Source: Gnetum montanum
Lineage: Eukaryota; Streptophyta; Gnetopsida; Gnetales; Gnetaceae
Assembly: GCA_015680685.1 (NCBI GenBank)
Contig: MNCI01025271.1
Span: 84,492-148,491 of the forward strand
Direction of reading: 5' to 3'
Length of the DNA: 64,000 bases
The notes beneath the pieces were generated by a model. It searched no databases. It saw nothing but the letters and a program-made list of their open reading frames with translations, and was not told the DNA's origin. Below are positions 23,500 through 35,485 of this stretch, piece after piece. The first letter of the stretch is position 1; each line of letters begins with the position of its first letter. The position numbers and the translations under genes were made by a program.

Positions 23500-26400
23500 T
23501 TTCAGGTATAATTGATTTGTAGGATTAGTGAGCTCGTTCCTGTCCATGTCAGCAAGTTTGAATGCTCCATTATTGTATGCCTTGATGACTAAGTAAGGCC
23601 CTTCCTAGTTTGCTAAGAATTTATTTGGGTGTTCACGAATAGCCTTAAGGACTAGGTCTCCTTCTTTAATCGGGCGCTTATGCAGATCGTGTTTGTGTCA
23701 TTACTGTTGTTGTTTCTAGTACCACTCGATCTGATCAAGCATGCACACATGTTCCTCCTCCACCGAGTTGAGGTCAGTAATGCACAGTTCATTGTTTTTT
23801 CTTTCATTGAGGAGGCCTGAGAGAGCTATCCGCAATGAGGGAACATGTAACTCTAAAGGTAAAATAGCTTTAGATCCGTACACAAGACTATATGGAGTTT
23901 TACCTGTAGACGTTCGATGTGTGGCTCTATATGCCCATAATGCATAGAATAATTGTTCGTACCATCACCTCTTACTCTAATTTAGCATCCTTTTGAGCAC
24001 CATGATGATAGTTTTATTTGTAGCCTCCGCTTGACCATTGCTCTATGGGTAGTAAGGTGACGAGAATGCATGTTTAATACCCATGCTTTCACAAAAGCTT
24101 TTAGTATCTATACTACTGAACTGTGGCCCATTATCAGTAATGATGGCCATCGAAACACCAAAACAGGTCACGATATTTTCTATTATGAAAGTGAAAATGT
24201 GTTTTGAAGTGGCCTTCATAAGGGGAATAGCTTCTACCCATTTTGTGAAGTATTCAATTGCTGTGATAATGAAGCTATGTCCTATAGAGGATGATGGTGT
24301 TATCAGTTCAATTAAGTCTAATCTCCATCTTTAGAATGGCCATGTGATTTGTGTTGTGTGAAATTCATTAGGTGGCACATGTATTAGGTTACCATGCCTT
24401 TGTCAAATGTCACATGTCCTGACCTTGGAGATGATAGTACTCCATGTGTGGCCAGTAGTAACCTAAGTGCATACTCTTTGTTGCCATTGCTTTGGGTGCT
24501 ATGTGCCCTTCACAAAGTCCTTCATAGACTTGTTCTACAATCATTTGACCATCGATGCTACTAACGCACATCAGTAGAATGCCTTCATAGGATTTGCAAC
24601 ACAAGGTGTCTCCTATCAATGCATACTACTGAGATCATTTTCGTACAGTATCTTTTTGAGCATTTGTCAAATGTTGTGGAGGTTCGCATCGTAGAAGGTA
24701 CTCTTTTATGTCATCATACCATTCTATTGCATCTGTTGTACTAACGGATGCTATAGGAATTTCATCGAGAGCATCAGTTATAGGTTTAGCACAATTTGTT
24801 ATAGAGCTAGGCAATGCATGGAACATTTCAGGTGTCATGTCTAAGGCTAGTGTAGCAAGTGCATCGGCAATGGTGTTTTTGCTTCTAGGGACATGCTGTA
24901 TATCCACCTCTACTAGTCACCTCAGTAGATGTTTGGTCAAATCATAATATGGTTGCAAATGGATAGCTTTGCATGTGTAAACTTCTGTGACTTCATTAAT
25001 GACTAACTGTGAATCACCTCGAACTACAAGACCTGTGATTCCCAAAGTCAATGCTACTTGAAGACCTCTAAGAAGACCTTCGTATTCTGCCACGTTATTG
25101 GTACAAGAAAAGTTTAATTAGTAGGTGAAGGGTTGGATTTTTCTAGAGGGATATGTTAAAACAGCTATAGCACTTCCTCCTTGGGAAGCTGAAGCTCCAT
25201 CGAAATAGAGGATTTCCTTGTAGTTATTAGGTACAGTGTCTATACTATTAACATTCTCATCAAGGAATTCAGGGTTTATCGTTGCTTGATCATGCGTTCG
25301 CGAGACAGTTAATTGTGTGACTATCTCTTTACCTTTTTTCGAAGATTGAACAACATACTATAGGTCAAATTCTATGATCATCGCTTTCCACCTAGCTATC
25401 CTACTTGACTCGTAGATGTTGTTAGTGATGATGCGGAGTACATTATTCTTGAAAATGATGTAAACCTAGTTACGGAAGAGATAATGCTGTCATTTCTTCA
25501 AGGAGAAGACAAGGGCAAGGCATGATTTCTCTATGTCATTGTATCATTGTTCATAGGCAATTAAAGTGTGGCTTAGGTAATATACAGTGATCTCGACACC
25601 ATCTTTACGTTTTTGACAAAGCATCGATGCAATGGAAGAATCGGAAGTTGCAAGGTAGATGTAGAAGGGTTTATCGTCTTGTGGGGGATAAATGGTTGGC
25701 AGTTGAGGTAGCTCTTGTTTTATGTTTTCAAACACTTCTTGGCATTGTTGAGTCTATTGGAAATGCACATTCTTTCGTAATAGGTGTTGCATGAGTCTCA
25801 ACTTATCTGCTAGCATCTTGATAAAGCATCTAATGAAATGCAGTCTACCTTGGAGACCACGTAGTTCAATAAGGTTTTTTGGTGGTTGCATGTTGGTTAT
25901 TACCTTAACCTTATCAGGGTCTACCTATGTCCCTGTTTCAGAGACTATGAAACCAAGAATTTTGCCTATTTTGACACCAAACACACATTTCTTTGGATTG
26001 AGTCTAAGGTCATATTTGAGACAATATTTAAGCACTAGGTCTAGATATTTTGCATGTTGCTCAGTTTCTTTAGATTTAACAGTGGTGTCATCAATGTAAT
26101 CATTGAGCAAATTGATCATGTAATCGCTAAATATATATGTCATCACTTGTTGATATGTGGCTTCTACATTTTTAAGGCTAAATGACATCATCGTATAACA
26201 GAATGTGTGCCAAGGTGTCATAAAGGTTGATCTAAGTTGATGTTCTAGGTTGATTCATATTTGATTATATCCTGAAAATCCATTCATAAAGGATAATAGT
26301 GCATGCCCAGCAGTCATGTCAATAAGTTGATCAATGATAGGTAGTAGGAAGTCATCCTTTATAGTGGCCATGTTGAGATCACAAAAATCAATGCATATGC

Positions 26401-26959
26401 ATATACTATCATTCTTCTTAGGGACTGCAACAATGTTTGATATCCAGTCGAAATAGTCAATAGCTTGGATGAAATTGGCTTGGTAGAGCTTTGTGATTTT
26501 AGCACAGACTGTTAACGCCACCTCAGGTCTAACCTTTCATGCTTTTTCCTTCATCGGCTTGACTTTTGCATCAAGGATGATATTATGTTGGAAAATTCGG
26601 GGGTCTAATCCTGGCATATCGGTATATGACAATGAAAATGTTTTTATATTATCTTTCAATACTTGAGTGATGTCATTGATAAGTTGTGAGTCCAGTAAGG
26701 TGCTTAATTTCAATGTTCTAGTTTCATCATTGGATGTAGTAATGGGGACTTCAAAAAGAGGGTCTTCAGTGATATTATCAGCCTCTAGATCTAACGTCTT
26801 AGTCACATTTTTAGACCAGTCTGATGCTTCCTGAGCTGAAGCTATTAAATTAGTATAAGTGGATGAGTCTAGATCCAAGGATTCTAGATTGATTGCTCTT
26901 TTTACCTCCCCATATGGTTCACTGAGAGATAATGTTAAAAGGATATTCTTGGTGGCCAT
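23500..26959 (-). pseudogene. Tat-type gypsy pol (RT, RNase H, second RNase H, integrase)
   Basis: Minus-strand order: a linker (26959-26537); RT at 26521-25930 with GFSGYNQI near 26260 and YIDD near 26100; gypsy RNase H at about 25735-25350; a second, archaeal-type RNase H at about 25235-24860 with all four acidic residues visible (YFDGAS, NNVAEYEG, VRGDSQLV, ADALATLA); integrase zinc finger near 24600-24400; and core with DLIE, ITDNGPQF and NGQAEATNK, so the DDE triad is complete. The RT's first catalytic Asp is Asn (FMNGF). RT-RNaseH-RNaseH-integrase is the known signature of the Tat lineage. Gag and protease are absent to its right. Many stops (26521, 26221 region, 25544, 24907 and others) make it inactive. 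Confidence 0.88.
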
Positions 26960-27059
26960 GTGCTTACTCCTGCCAATTTAAACCAGGAGCGAAGTAAGTG
27001 ACGTCTGCTTAATGAAGGAGTTGTTAAATGTAAATAGGCATCGGGTAATTAATCTATGT

Positions 27060-27170
27060 ACTAATAAAATTTTGGAACATAGTGGTAGTCATGGCAGTTT
27101 TAGGCCGTACTGGGCCATATGGCAGTTTAGGCTATACCGGGCTAGTAATATTCATGTCAACTTGTCATTT
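27060..27170. repeat. short copy of the Tat minisatellite
   Basis: Two to three units (cagttttaggccgtactggg, cagtttaggctataccggg) related to those at 23100-23465. Here they lie upstream of pol rather than downstream. Confidence 0.65.
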
Positions 27171-27539
27171 TGAATGTGTATGCAACATTTTTTATTTTTA
27201 AATTTTTTGCAAATAATAAGTTTATGGGGCTTTAAATTCTTATGGATTTTTAAATGTATATGTATATATATGTATATTTTTTTTCGTGTTGACTTTAACC
27301 TTTCTTCCCTACCCTCTTTTTTATTATATTTTTTTTATGTTTTGACCTTATGTCCAGAGAATGAAATAATGAGAAATGCTAGATAATAAAGATGATGTAA
27401 ATAATAATAAGAAAATAAAAGTTAACCATGAACATGATAAATTGAATAAAATGAGACAAAACAAAACAAAATAAAATAAAATAAAATAAATTGGGAATGA
27501 AAATGGGGGTTATAAAGGGATTTTGGGTTGAAGGGGGAT
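27171..27539. other. AT-rich spacer with no gene
   Basis: T-rich then A-rich sequence, including an AAAATAAAAT run near 27470-27490. No coding similarity. Confidence 0.5.
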
Positions 27540-28640
27540 CATTTGTGCTAGCGTGAGTTCTTGAACTGTTTGGATTGCAGCGTGAGCTATGGAGTGCAAC
27601 GTGAGCTACAACGTCAGTGTCAGCATGAGCTACAACATGAGCTACAAGGAAACCACGAAGGACAAAGGAAAAGTAAAGGGAAGAGGCAAACAAATCTGAT
27701 GTTCATGGAGGAGAGTGAAGAGCTACTCCAGCATCTCCCCCAAGCCAGGATTCCAACATGGGATCGAGCTTTGCACAGTTAGATTTGTTTCCTCTTATAT
27801 TTCTTCAGCATTTGTAAATAGCGTTAGCTAGGGAAGAATTTCTATGGCCACGATTTTGGGTTATTTCAGGATCCAGGGGTTGTTTCTAGGGTTTGTGGCC
27901 TGTCATATTTGGTTTTCATGGCGTCAACGTGAGTGATCCAGGGCATGTGTGCAGGGCGTGAGTGCGCAGGGCATTGCAGGGCATGAGTGCCCAGGGAAAT
28001 GTAGGGCATGAGTGCAAGTTAGATTTTTTTTTTGTTGTTTTCATTTTCTTTGCATATGGGAAAAGTGTAGTGTGACTACCATGGCTTCCTGGGTAGCATA
28101 AATGTAGGGTTCCTTGTGCATCTTGAGCTGTAGGATTCTTAGGCAGCATGACTACCAGGGGGATGCTTAGCATGAATGTGTTGCAGTCTGAGCATCTGAG
28201 ATGCCCAACGTGAGTCGTTAGGGCACTCTGAGTAGGCAGCATGAGTGCAAGGTAGGGAAGGCCAACGTGAGCTTCCCCAGGGCATCTCATTGCAAGGCAT
28301 GTTGCTACAGGGCAGCATGAGTGGAGGGTTCCTGGGTAGCATAAGCTACAGGAATAGGCCTCAGCATGAGTCACTGGAAGCTGCATCATGAGTGCTTGGG
28401 AACAGGCCTAGCATGAATCACTAGATGCTGTAGCATGAGTGCCTAGAACAGGCCCTAGCATGAGTCATTGGATGTTGCAGTGTGAGTGCCTTGGAACAAG
28501 CCCTGTGTGAGTCACTAGATGTTGTAGTGTGAGTGCTTGGGAACAGGCCCCAACGTGAGTCACTGGATGCTGCAACATGAGTGCCTGGAACAGGCCCCTC
28601 TTTGTTAAGACATGATGATGTAAATTGTTTGCTAAGATGT
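27540..28640. repeat. LTR-like region dense in CGTGAG/CATGAG motifs
   Basis: It is dense in gcgtgag, acgtgag, gcatgag and related words, the same vocabulary as 21120-21820. I read it as an LTR of the Tat family: either the 5' LTR of the pol at 23500-26959 or the 3' LTR of a second copy carrying the plus-strand ORF at 28941-32662. No clear TG..CA ends were found. Open frames in it are repeat artefacts. Confidence 0.45.
28363..28599. repeat. 47-bp tandem array, about five copies
   Basis: Copies start near 28363, 28410, 28457, 28504 and 28552. Each has a (A/G)TGAGTCA(C/T)T segment, a GATGCTG-like segment, a second CATGAGTGC and a GGAACAGGCC end. Most copies thus carry TGAGTCA, the GCN4/bZIP-type core, though whether any factor binds is unknown. 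Confidence 0.8.
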
Positions 28641-28940
28641 TTATTATTTGCTAGTTTTATATACACACAATTTATTGTTTTCTTGGGATTGATAATTTGT
28701 TTTCATGTTTTTCCAAGTTTATGTTCATGTTTTCACACTTGTGTATTTATTTTACATTGCCTACAATAAACTACTATGTAAGAGACTTCAATGTACCTCG
28801 GAGAGCGTTAAGTACACTAAATAAATATTGGTGTCCTTGTCTCATGGGGTGAGGCTATGTATTTAAATTTTGTTTATGTGATTTCACACTATTGTTAGAA
28901 CTTATACTCTTTACTTACCTAATATCTTGGCTATATGCAG
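28641..28940. other. non-coding stretch upstream of the multi-exon ORF
   Basis: It ends in a good splice acceptor (CTATATGCAG at 28931-28940), so it is probably intron and a first exon may lie within it. I could not identify that exon. Confidence 0.4.
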
Positions 28941-31900
28941 GGGACCTAAACCTTCCCTCCTTGTGGTTGACCTTGTTGGTGTACTTGCTTGGTTTGACCC
29001 CTTTGGACCAAACATACCTCCTTATGACATGCGCATTGGACCTCACGTGATATGGTTCCATCCTAGTGTTAATTCATTTTTGTCATTCATCTTGCAAAAT
29101 TTCAGTGTGGTTATATAGTCTCACTTAAGTGAACAGTTGGCTCGTGATATCATTGAGACAATGTTGCTTGGGTCTACATAAGGCATGCTTGCCTTCATTA
29201 CTGATATAGATGAGGGACTTTTTACAGTTGAGGGAGGCCCCCCCCCCCCCCCCCCCAAGGATCCTAGATCTACTCATCCCTTTACTTGTGTGTGGGAGCT
29301 ACCTACTTGTAGTTATTATAATAGTAGAAACACACTTTTCCTAGCCTTCCATGTGCACACTCTATTCTAAAATCCACCTGGGACAATATATAGGGTGGAC
29401 AGGTATGCTCTTTTGTGCCTTGCTTAAATTTTAATTCTATTAAAATTTGTTTGATTATTTTAAAATTATGTCATGGTCTATGCATAAATATTCCATTTCT
29501 ATGCAGTCCTCATTTTGATGAGAATGGGATGTATGATGATGATGGTGGGCTTGCCTTAGCATGCACAACATTGGAGGCATTCATGATGGACCCCATTCTT
29601 CGTGCCGCTATACTGGACTAGATAAAAGTGGCTATTGTTAACTACCATAGGTAGTTTTCAAGGGCTTTTGAGCACTGCCAAGTTAGTGGTTGGTTGCATA
29701 AGGATTGGTCTTCTAATGGGCCAATTTTTCCTTAGAGAATTGATCCTGCACCTACCCCACCTACGCCATTTACTGATGGTAAATGATCACACTCTAGACT
29801 TCATTTTCTTTTCTTGTTGCATCATCATGTACTATGTTTTTTTGAACCTTTCGTTCTATGTTTTCTTTTTACAGTAGCCATCTCTTCTGATGAAGTTACC
29901 ATTATAACAGGGTGCACTGAGGCCACTCTTTTTATGAAATATAGGAAGGTAGAGTAGTCAGAACAATGGTTGCAACAAAAAAAGCTCTTGAGTTGATCAT
30001 TAGCTGCCTTACCCAAGTAGGTCTGATGGACTTGTTCACTGCTTTGACTCCTAGTGTTTTGGCTACTGAGATGATCACCATTATTGATTCTTTCAATGGT
30101 TATGCTTCTCATTTTAGCACATGGGTTTGAGGAGTCAAGGTATCTTTCCACCTGACCACTGAATTTCTTTTCGATATTTTTGGCATGCCCATGGATGGTG
30201 CCAAGGTGGCCATAGATAAAGCAACTAAAGAAGGCTAGGTCATAAAAGAGCTTGAGGAGTGGTTGGGCGTGTTTCTGGGTCCTAAAGGCTTTTCCATGTG
30301 AGATGATACTCGATTAGTGGAGATGAACTTCCTGTATCCTCTCTTCCGGGCACGGGCATTCCCTAAATCTCTTTCTCAAGGAAGAAACCTTGGGATCGAT
30401 TCTGCACATGTCATACATGCAGTTTTAGAGACAAGCATGCGCTATAACTGGGCACAATTTCTTGGATCTAGTTTTCATGGAGAGATTGTTAAGTTATATT
30501 CAAACATCCATGTCAAATCCCATTTCACATTTCCTTTCTTCGCAGGGTACCTACGTAGGTTTGCTGAATTCCTAGTAGTTTATGGTGATAACCATTATAT
30601 TTTGAGGGATCATTCACAACTATCTCGCCCTTGGATTTGCCATTTTTTTAGCACCACTAGATCTCAGTACCCACTAGAAGGCATCGAAGAATCAATGTCT
30701 GTCACTACTGGGGGTGTAGCTAGTCGTTCCCATCATTCCCATGATAGTTTGGGATTGGAACCACCTATATTGCATACATCTATTAAAGGGGCTGAATGGT
30801 TGATTCGTGAGATCGTTGGGAAGTCGAAGGTGAAGGTGAAGAGGAATGAATGCCCAAGGGAGCCTGCTCTAGATGTGAGACCACCAAGAGTGAAGAAGAT
30901 CTTCTTTGTACTACCAGTGGAGGGTAATCATTTTTATTTTATATTTTTTATTGCATTTTAGTTTATATGTCATTAAACATACATATATACCATGTGATAC
31001 TAACACTAGGATTCTGGTATTATTAGAGGAAAATCCTGAGAGGGAGAGAGAAAATTTGGCCCCGATGGTTGATCCTAAAGTGGTTGTCACAGGGTCGGAG
31101 GAAGAAGCAAAATAAAGGGAAGAAGCAATCGAAGAACTTCCTATCTTACAAGAAGAAGATGTAACAAGCATCATGGGGATGAAGCTTGCAGAAGCTTTGG
31201 ATGCACTTAGGCATTCAAGTAATGGAAGAGGTGTCTTCGATGAATCTTTGCAACTCAGTGATCCGCCCAAGCTGACCAGCAAAGGGTTTTTTGGTATGTT
31301 CCTTTTAGCTCAATCCACATTTTGTACCTTTTAATTTTTATGTATTTTTTTTATTATATTTATTATCTCTAGCATCAAAGGTAGATGTTGAGATTTCTAA
31401 GGCACATACATCTTGGGTGGAGGTGTCAGGATCATAGGTTCTGATTGAGGTGACCTCCCCTGCTTGTCCCACATCCATTGACCAGCTAAGGCCATGCCCT
31501 GAGATGCCTAATAAAATGGACTTTGTTACATGCATCATTAATGATATGGTCATTCGTCTAAAACAAGCTCATCCAGAACTAGGTATGTGTATATTATGTA
31601 TTATGCTAAGTGTCTGGGTTTATTGTGTTTCTTTGCATTCATTTTTTATTATAGCTGATTCATGTGTGCGGTACTTACACCTGCAGGAACCAAGCTTCAA
31701 TGGGATCCTTCTGAGGCTACTCATATTGATTCCCTCCCTGAATTGCCAGGGAATATTGAGCAAGTCCCTAGGAGGGTTTACGATGCAGTTTCTAGTTATG
31801 TCATACAAAACGCTAAGTCGCTTTGGACTTGTAGGCATTTAGTTGAGTATCTATGGGACAAGGTACACTCATTGAAGAAGGCGCTAGCAAAGGAGAGAGA

Positions 31901-32662
31901 GAAGAAGAGGGATCTCCAATCCTATTATGATTTTGCTTTTGCTAGGTTGTTTGGCAATAGTACTTGGCGCATATCTGAGATCACCTATGCATGTTACTGG
32001 ATAGTTTTGAATAGTAGGCCATATGGGATTTAGCTTAGAAAAGGGCACAGATAGATTTGCTGAATAGAAAATGCCACAATTAGAAATCCTTTGCAGCTAA
32101 GGTATGTAAATGGGATCAAGACCAAAAAGACCACTAGCATCAGTACAAGAAATGGTTAAAGGAGGAGTCAGTTGAACATCGTCGGATGGAGATGTTCATC
32201 GATGGCCTAGGCTTGCAGCTTGCTTATGATAAGTTTGTTGAGTGCACCGAGGTGGAGGGATCTCCCGAGAGAACCATTACCACCACTTCTAGGGAGGCTT
32301 CGACAGGCATGTTCTATCTTGAGCATCCTACCTGGACCTTGGTGGACAAGAGTAAAACCTTGGCTAGTATTGATCTTGGCTTAGAGGAGGATTAGGAAAA
32401 TGTGCCTGAGGAAGAGATTCTATGGCATTTGGAGGCCAGCTTAAGGCCTTTCTCACTTGTGAGCATTTTATTATGGCATTTATTTTTGTATGATTCTGTT
32501 ATTTTCATTGTTAGTGTTACTATTTTTCTTGGTTTTGTATTTATGATTTGCTTTATTACTCTTACCTGTCTTTTTATTTTTTATCCTGTTATAGCGACAT
32601 GTTAATGATGGAGCTAGCCCTAGTGGAGCGATAGCAGATGATGAAGAGGATTTTGGGGACTA
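28941..32662 (+). pseudogene. multi-exon extra ORF, antisense to the surrounding Tat pol
   Basis: Plus-strand exons are supported by GT..AG borders and continued reading frames: 28941-29402, 29507-29778, 29875-30923, about 31028-31293, 31373-31582, 31687 to about 32458, and 32595-32662. The phase fits across the 29778/29875 junction. Distinct parts: a poly-proline tract coded by a C-run near 29240; a long third exon with LTTEFLFDIFGMPMDGAK and ELEEWLGVF; and in the sixth exon a charged helix (LKKALAKEREKKRDLQ), probably coiled coil. It ends acidic (DDEEDFGD). In-frame stops (for example 29116, 29176, 29368, 31112) show it is dead. Introns and opposite orientation resemble the antisense extra ORFs reported for Grande-like Tat elements; the LTTEF..IFGMP..G segment resembles plant-mobile-domain-type proteins. 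Function is unknown. Confidence 0.55.
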
Positions 32663-33049
32663 GCCCCCTCCTAGTACTAATGCATGAGTTTAACTGTTAG
32701 CCCAATATTAGCTATTAGATGTTTTGGATTTCCAAATGCCTAATGGAAATGTATGAGGGCTGATGTAATGACATGGTTTTAATTGTGGTATAAAATGGTG
32801 GCATTCTACTGCCACTTTGACATTCAATATATTTTTTTCCTTTTCACCTTTTTTTATTGTTTTTCTTATTTTCTCAAGTATATCGTAAACATATACATAT
32901 AGTTGAATGTAGAACGAGAGAACAAAACATAAATAGAATATTTGTAAAAAAGGAAAGTAATGAGAAGGCATGAATCAAAATTGCAACTTGTAACATTTAA
33001 ACAAATATTTGACATAACGTAGTGAATGTTTGTAAAACTAGTGACATAT
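32663..33049. other. non-coding spacer
   Basis: T- and A-rich sequence after the last exon, with no recognisable coding or repeat feature. Confidence 0.4.
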
Positions 33050-33300
33050 TGAACTCTATTTTAAAGCCATTTTGGGCCATGCACATCAGTTTAACGTCAT
33101 GGTGGATTGTTGCATATGTTGTTAAAGAAAGAAGGATTACTAGTTTTAGGCCATAGTGGGCCAAAAGCAATAACAGTTTTAGGGAGCTTTAAAAGGAACT
33201 AGCCATTTATGACCATGGCTAGTTTAACGTCATTGCAGATGTTCAGTGGTAGTTTAATGTTGTACTGGATGGTTGGTAGTTTAACGTCATTCCAGATGCA
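33050..33300. repeat. third copy of the Tat minisatellite
   Basis: About six units share the core TAGTTTAACGTCAT(T/G)..GAT: cagtttaacgtcatgg, tagttttaggccatag, tagtttaacgtcattgc, tagtttaatgttgtac, tagtttaacgtcattcc. They are clearly related to 23100-23465, indicating that a second Tat-family 3' UTR ends here. Confidence 0.78.
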
Positions 33301-33489
33301 TGGTTTTTGCGCCCTAGTTATTGAGTTGCCTTTTAATCCTTCGTAGCTTGACATGAGGGGTTGGGCATGTAAGTATGATCTTATACTCCCCTTCCCCTTC
33401 ACTGGAGATATCGAAAGGTAATTTTGACTGAAGGATACCTTTCACCACAACACGGGAAGCACTGAAGGATTTTAAGAAAGAAGTTGTCA

Positions 33490-34020
33490 TGGGCTATATT
33501 TTTTCAGTAAGTCCCAATTTTTCAATGATGGTAAAAGGTATTACGTTTGTCCTAATCCTCTAGTGCAATCTAAATTTGGTTATAGCCATTATAACTATAT
33601 AGAAAGCTATAATAGCAATGTCTAGAAATGTTGTCCAACACTTGATCAAAAAATGGCAACAAAAAATGATCTTTGAATGTTACCATGTTCAGTAGCCTGA
33701 AATCGATACAAACCCACAAGTTACCACATTTCTTTGGCACAATCATGAGTCAGTTGATCCACTCACTATTTGCAATAGGATAAATGAACCCTATCTTGAG
33801 AAGTTGTTTTATTTTCTCCTTGAAAATTTTCTTTAATTTGGACTTCAACCACTACTATGGTTACTTCCTTGGCTTCATGGTCAGGTAGGTATAGATATGG
33901 TGCTTTCATATTCTTAGATCAATCCCAGTGAGTTCAAGATATGATCAAGAGAAGTTTGTTGTCCATTTATTAACCACTTTTAATAATCTCTTTTTGTTTA
34001 GGAGCAAGATTGATTATAAT
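33490..34020 (-). pseudogene. gypsy reverse transcriptase, N-terminal half only
   Basis: Minus strand reads IGFIYPIANSEWINW, VPKKCGNLWVCIDFRLLNM, KDHFLLPFFDQVLD, then FLYSYNGYNQI, where the catalytic Asp of FLDGYxGYNQI is Tyr. Homology stops soon after (GTY, near 33500). The YxDD half and everything downstream are missing at this point. The DHFxLPFxDQ motif fits the Athila/Tat side of gypsy. Confidence 0.75.
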
Positions 34021-34361
34021 CATCTTTCCATTTTTCAAAAATGCATATTTTAGGTTGGTAGTTAGAGTTTTAATCCTAGGGGCTCTTGTTTAAAATTGTT
34101 AAGGATTTACAACTCTTCCCAATAGGTATCATCATTTTCATGATTAAAGAGTTTACAATGAACTTACTCTAGTTCATCCATGCCTATGACATAGGTGCAT
34201 GTTAGGCTCTTAGTCAATTTCATGTAGATTGTGCTACTCTTAGAATCAACTGTCAGCCACTGGGTGTGCTCTTATTTTATGGTTGTTGCATATAGGCACC
34301 TTTGAATATCTACCTCATTTGTACAATGTTTGCATGCAAAAATATATGCTTTTTTCATGGA

Positions 34362-34620
34362 CTAGAGTTTTTGCACATAGTTGCACCCTATATCATCGTA
34401 TGCAATGCATGGAACTCGTTTCTTCTTGATATTTTTGAATAAATTTTCCTTGAAAATTTCTAGGGAAAGATATCTAATGTCCATTCTTGCATCAAAAATA
34501 CTTAGCCACACCCTTCCCATAATGATTGGAAAATCCATGTTGCAATTCTCAACTTTGATCACTAGGAAATTAGCATCCTATGACCACCCATAGATAGTGG
34601 TTATAATATCTTCTACCAGT
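34362..34620 (-). pseudogene. retroviral-type aspartic protease remnant
   Basis: The frame holds NMDFPIIMGRVWLSIFDARM, matching the (I/L)LGRPWL..A flap-distal part of plant gypsy proteases. The DSGA active-site segment is not recognisable upstream. It is in line with the gag (right) and RT (left) of the same element. Confidence 0.6.
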
Positions 34621-35485
34621 TGCAATGGAGCAATGATGGACTAGTCTACCAATTCTAATATGATATTTCTCTTCTTGATAGGCAATAAGTTCCAGGCAAT
34701 ATACATCTCATGGAAAATCAGATTAATGCCAAAACTTGAATCCAAAGGAGCCTTGCATGGTTCATTCCCAACAATCTACAAATAGACAAGGGGACTTCCA
34801 AGTTTAGCTAATTTCCTAGGAAGGTTGCTAGCCTAGATTTAGTTAGATACAACATGGGTTAACATAACAGTATAGATCTTGGGAGGCATTTATTTTGAAG
34901 GGCTCTTGATTTGATGATTTGTAGAGGATAAGGAAGGAGTAGGGTGACCAGCCACATGAGTTTGTGAGGGATAAGGAGGTTTGTTAGGTTGGAAGAATGG
35001 TTTTTTATGAGATGTAGGTTCCAAACCACTCTGTCAATTAACCGATTCTGGATTAATGGCCGTTGTAGCATTATTCTATTGTAGCTAAGTTGGAAGCTTA
35101 CATTACATGGATGGAGTAGGCAGTAGTTCTATTGAGGGTGGAGGAACATCTGAAGGCACATAAGGAGGGTATGGATGGAATATGAGATCCCCCATAGGAG
35201 TTGGAGAATGAGTTTTTGTAATTTAAGAGGGTGATAGTGATGTTAGAAAGGAGAAACATGACTGGAAGAGTATCATGGAGATAGGGGTTGTTGAACATAG
35301 TACCCATATGGATCTGGTTATCTGTAAGCGTACTGCTACTAAGGTGGTGACACTACCAAAGACTCTAGTTGCTACCACTATTAATACTACTCATATGATT
35401 ATGGTAGAGTTTCACTTAGATAATAAGGTTGGTGTTGGTGAAACTACCTCAGATTACCTTGAGGATAGGACAATCTTCTGGGTGT

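Noticed and set aside
27916-28666. Cys/Leu/Pro-rich minus-strand ORFs
   Set aside because: Translations of the CGTGAG/CATGAG tandem repeats. No family match.
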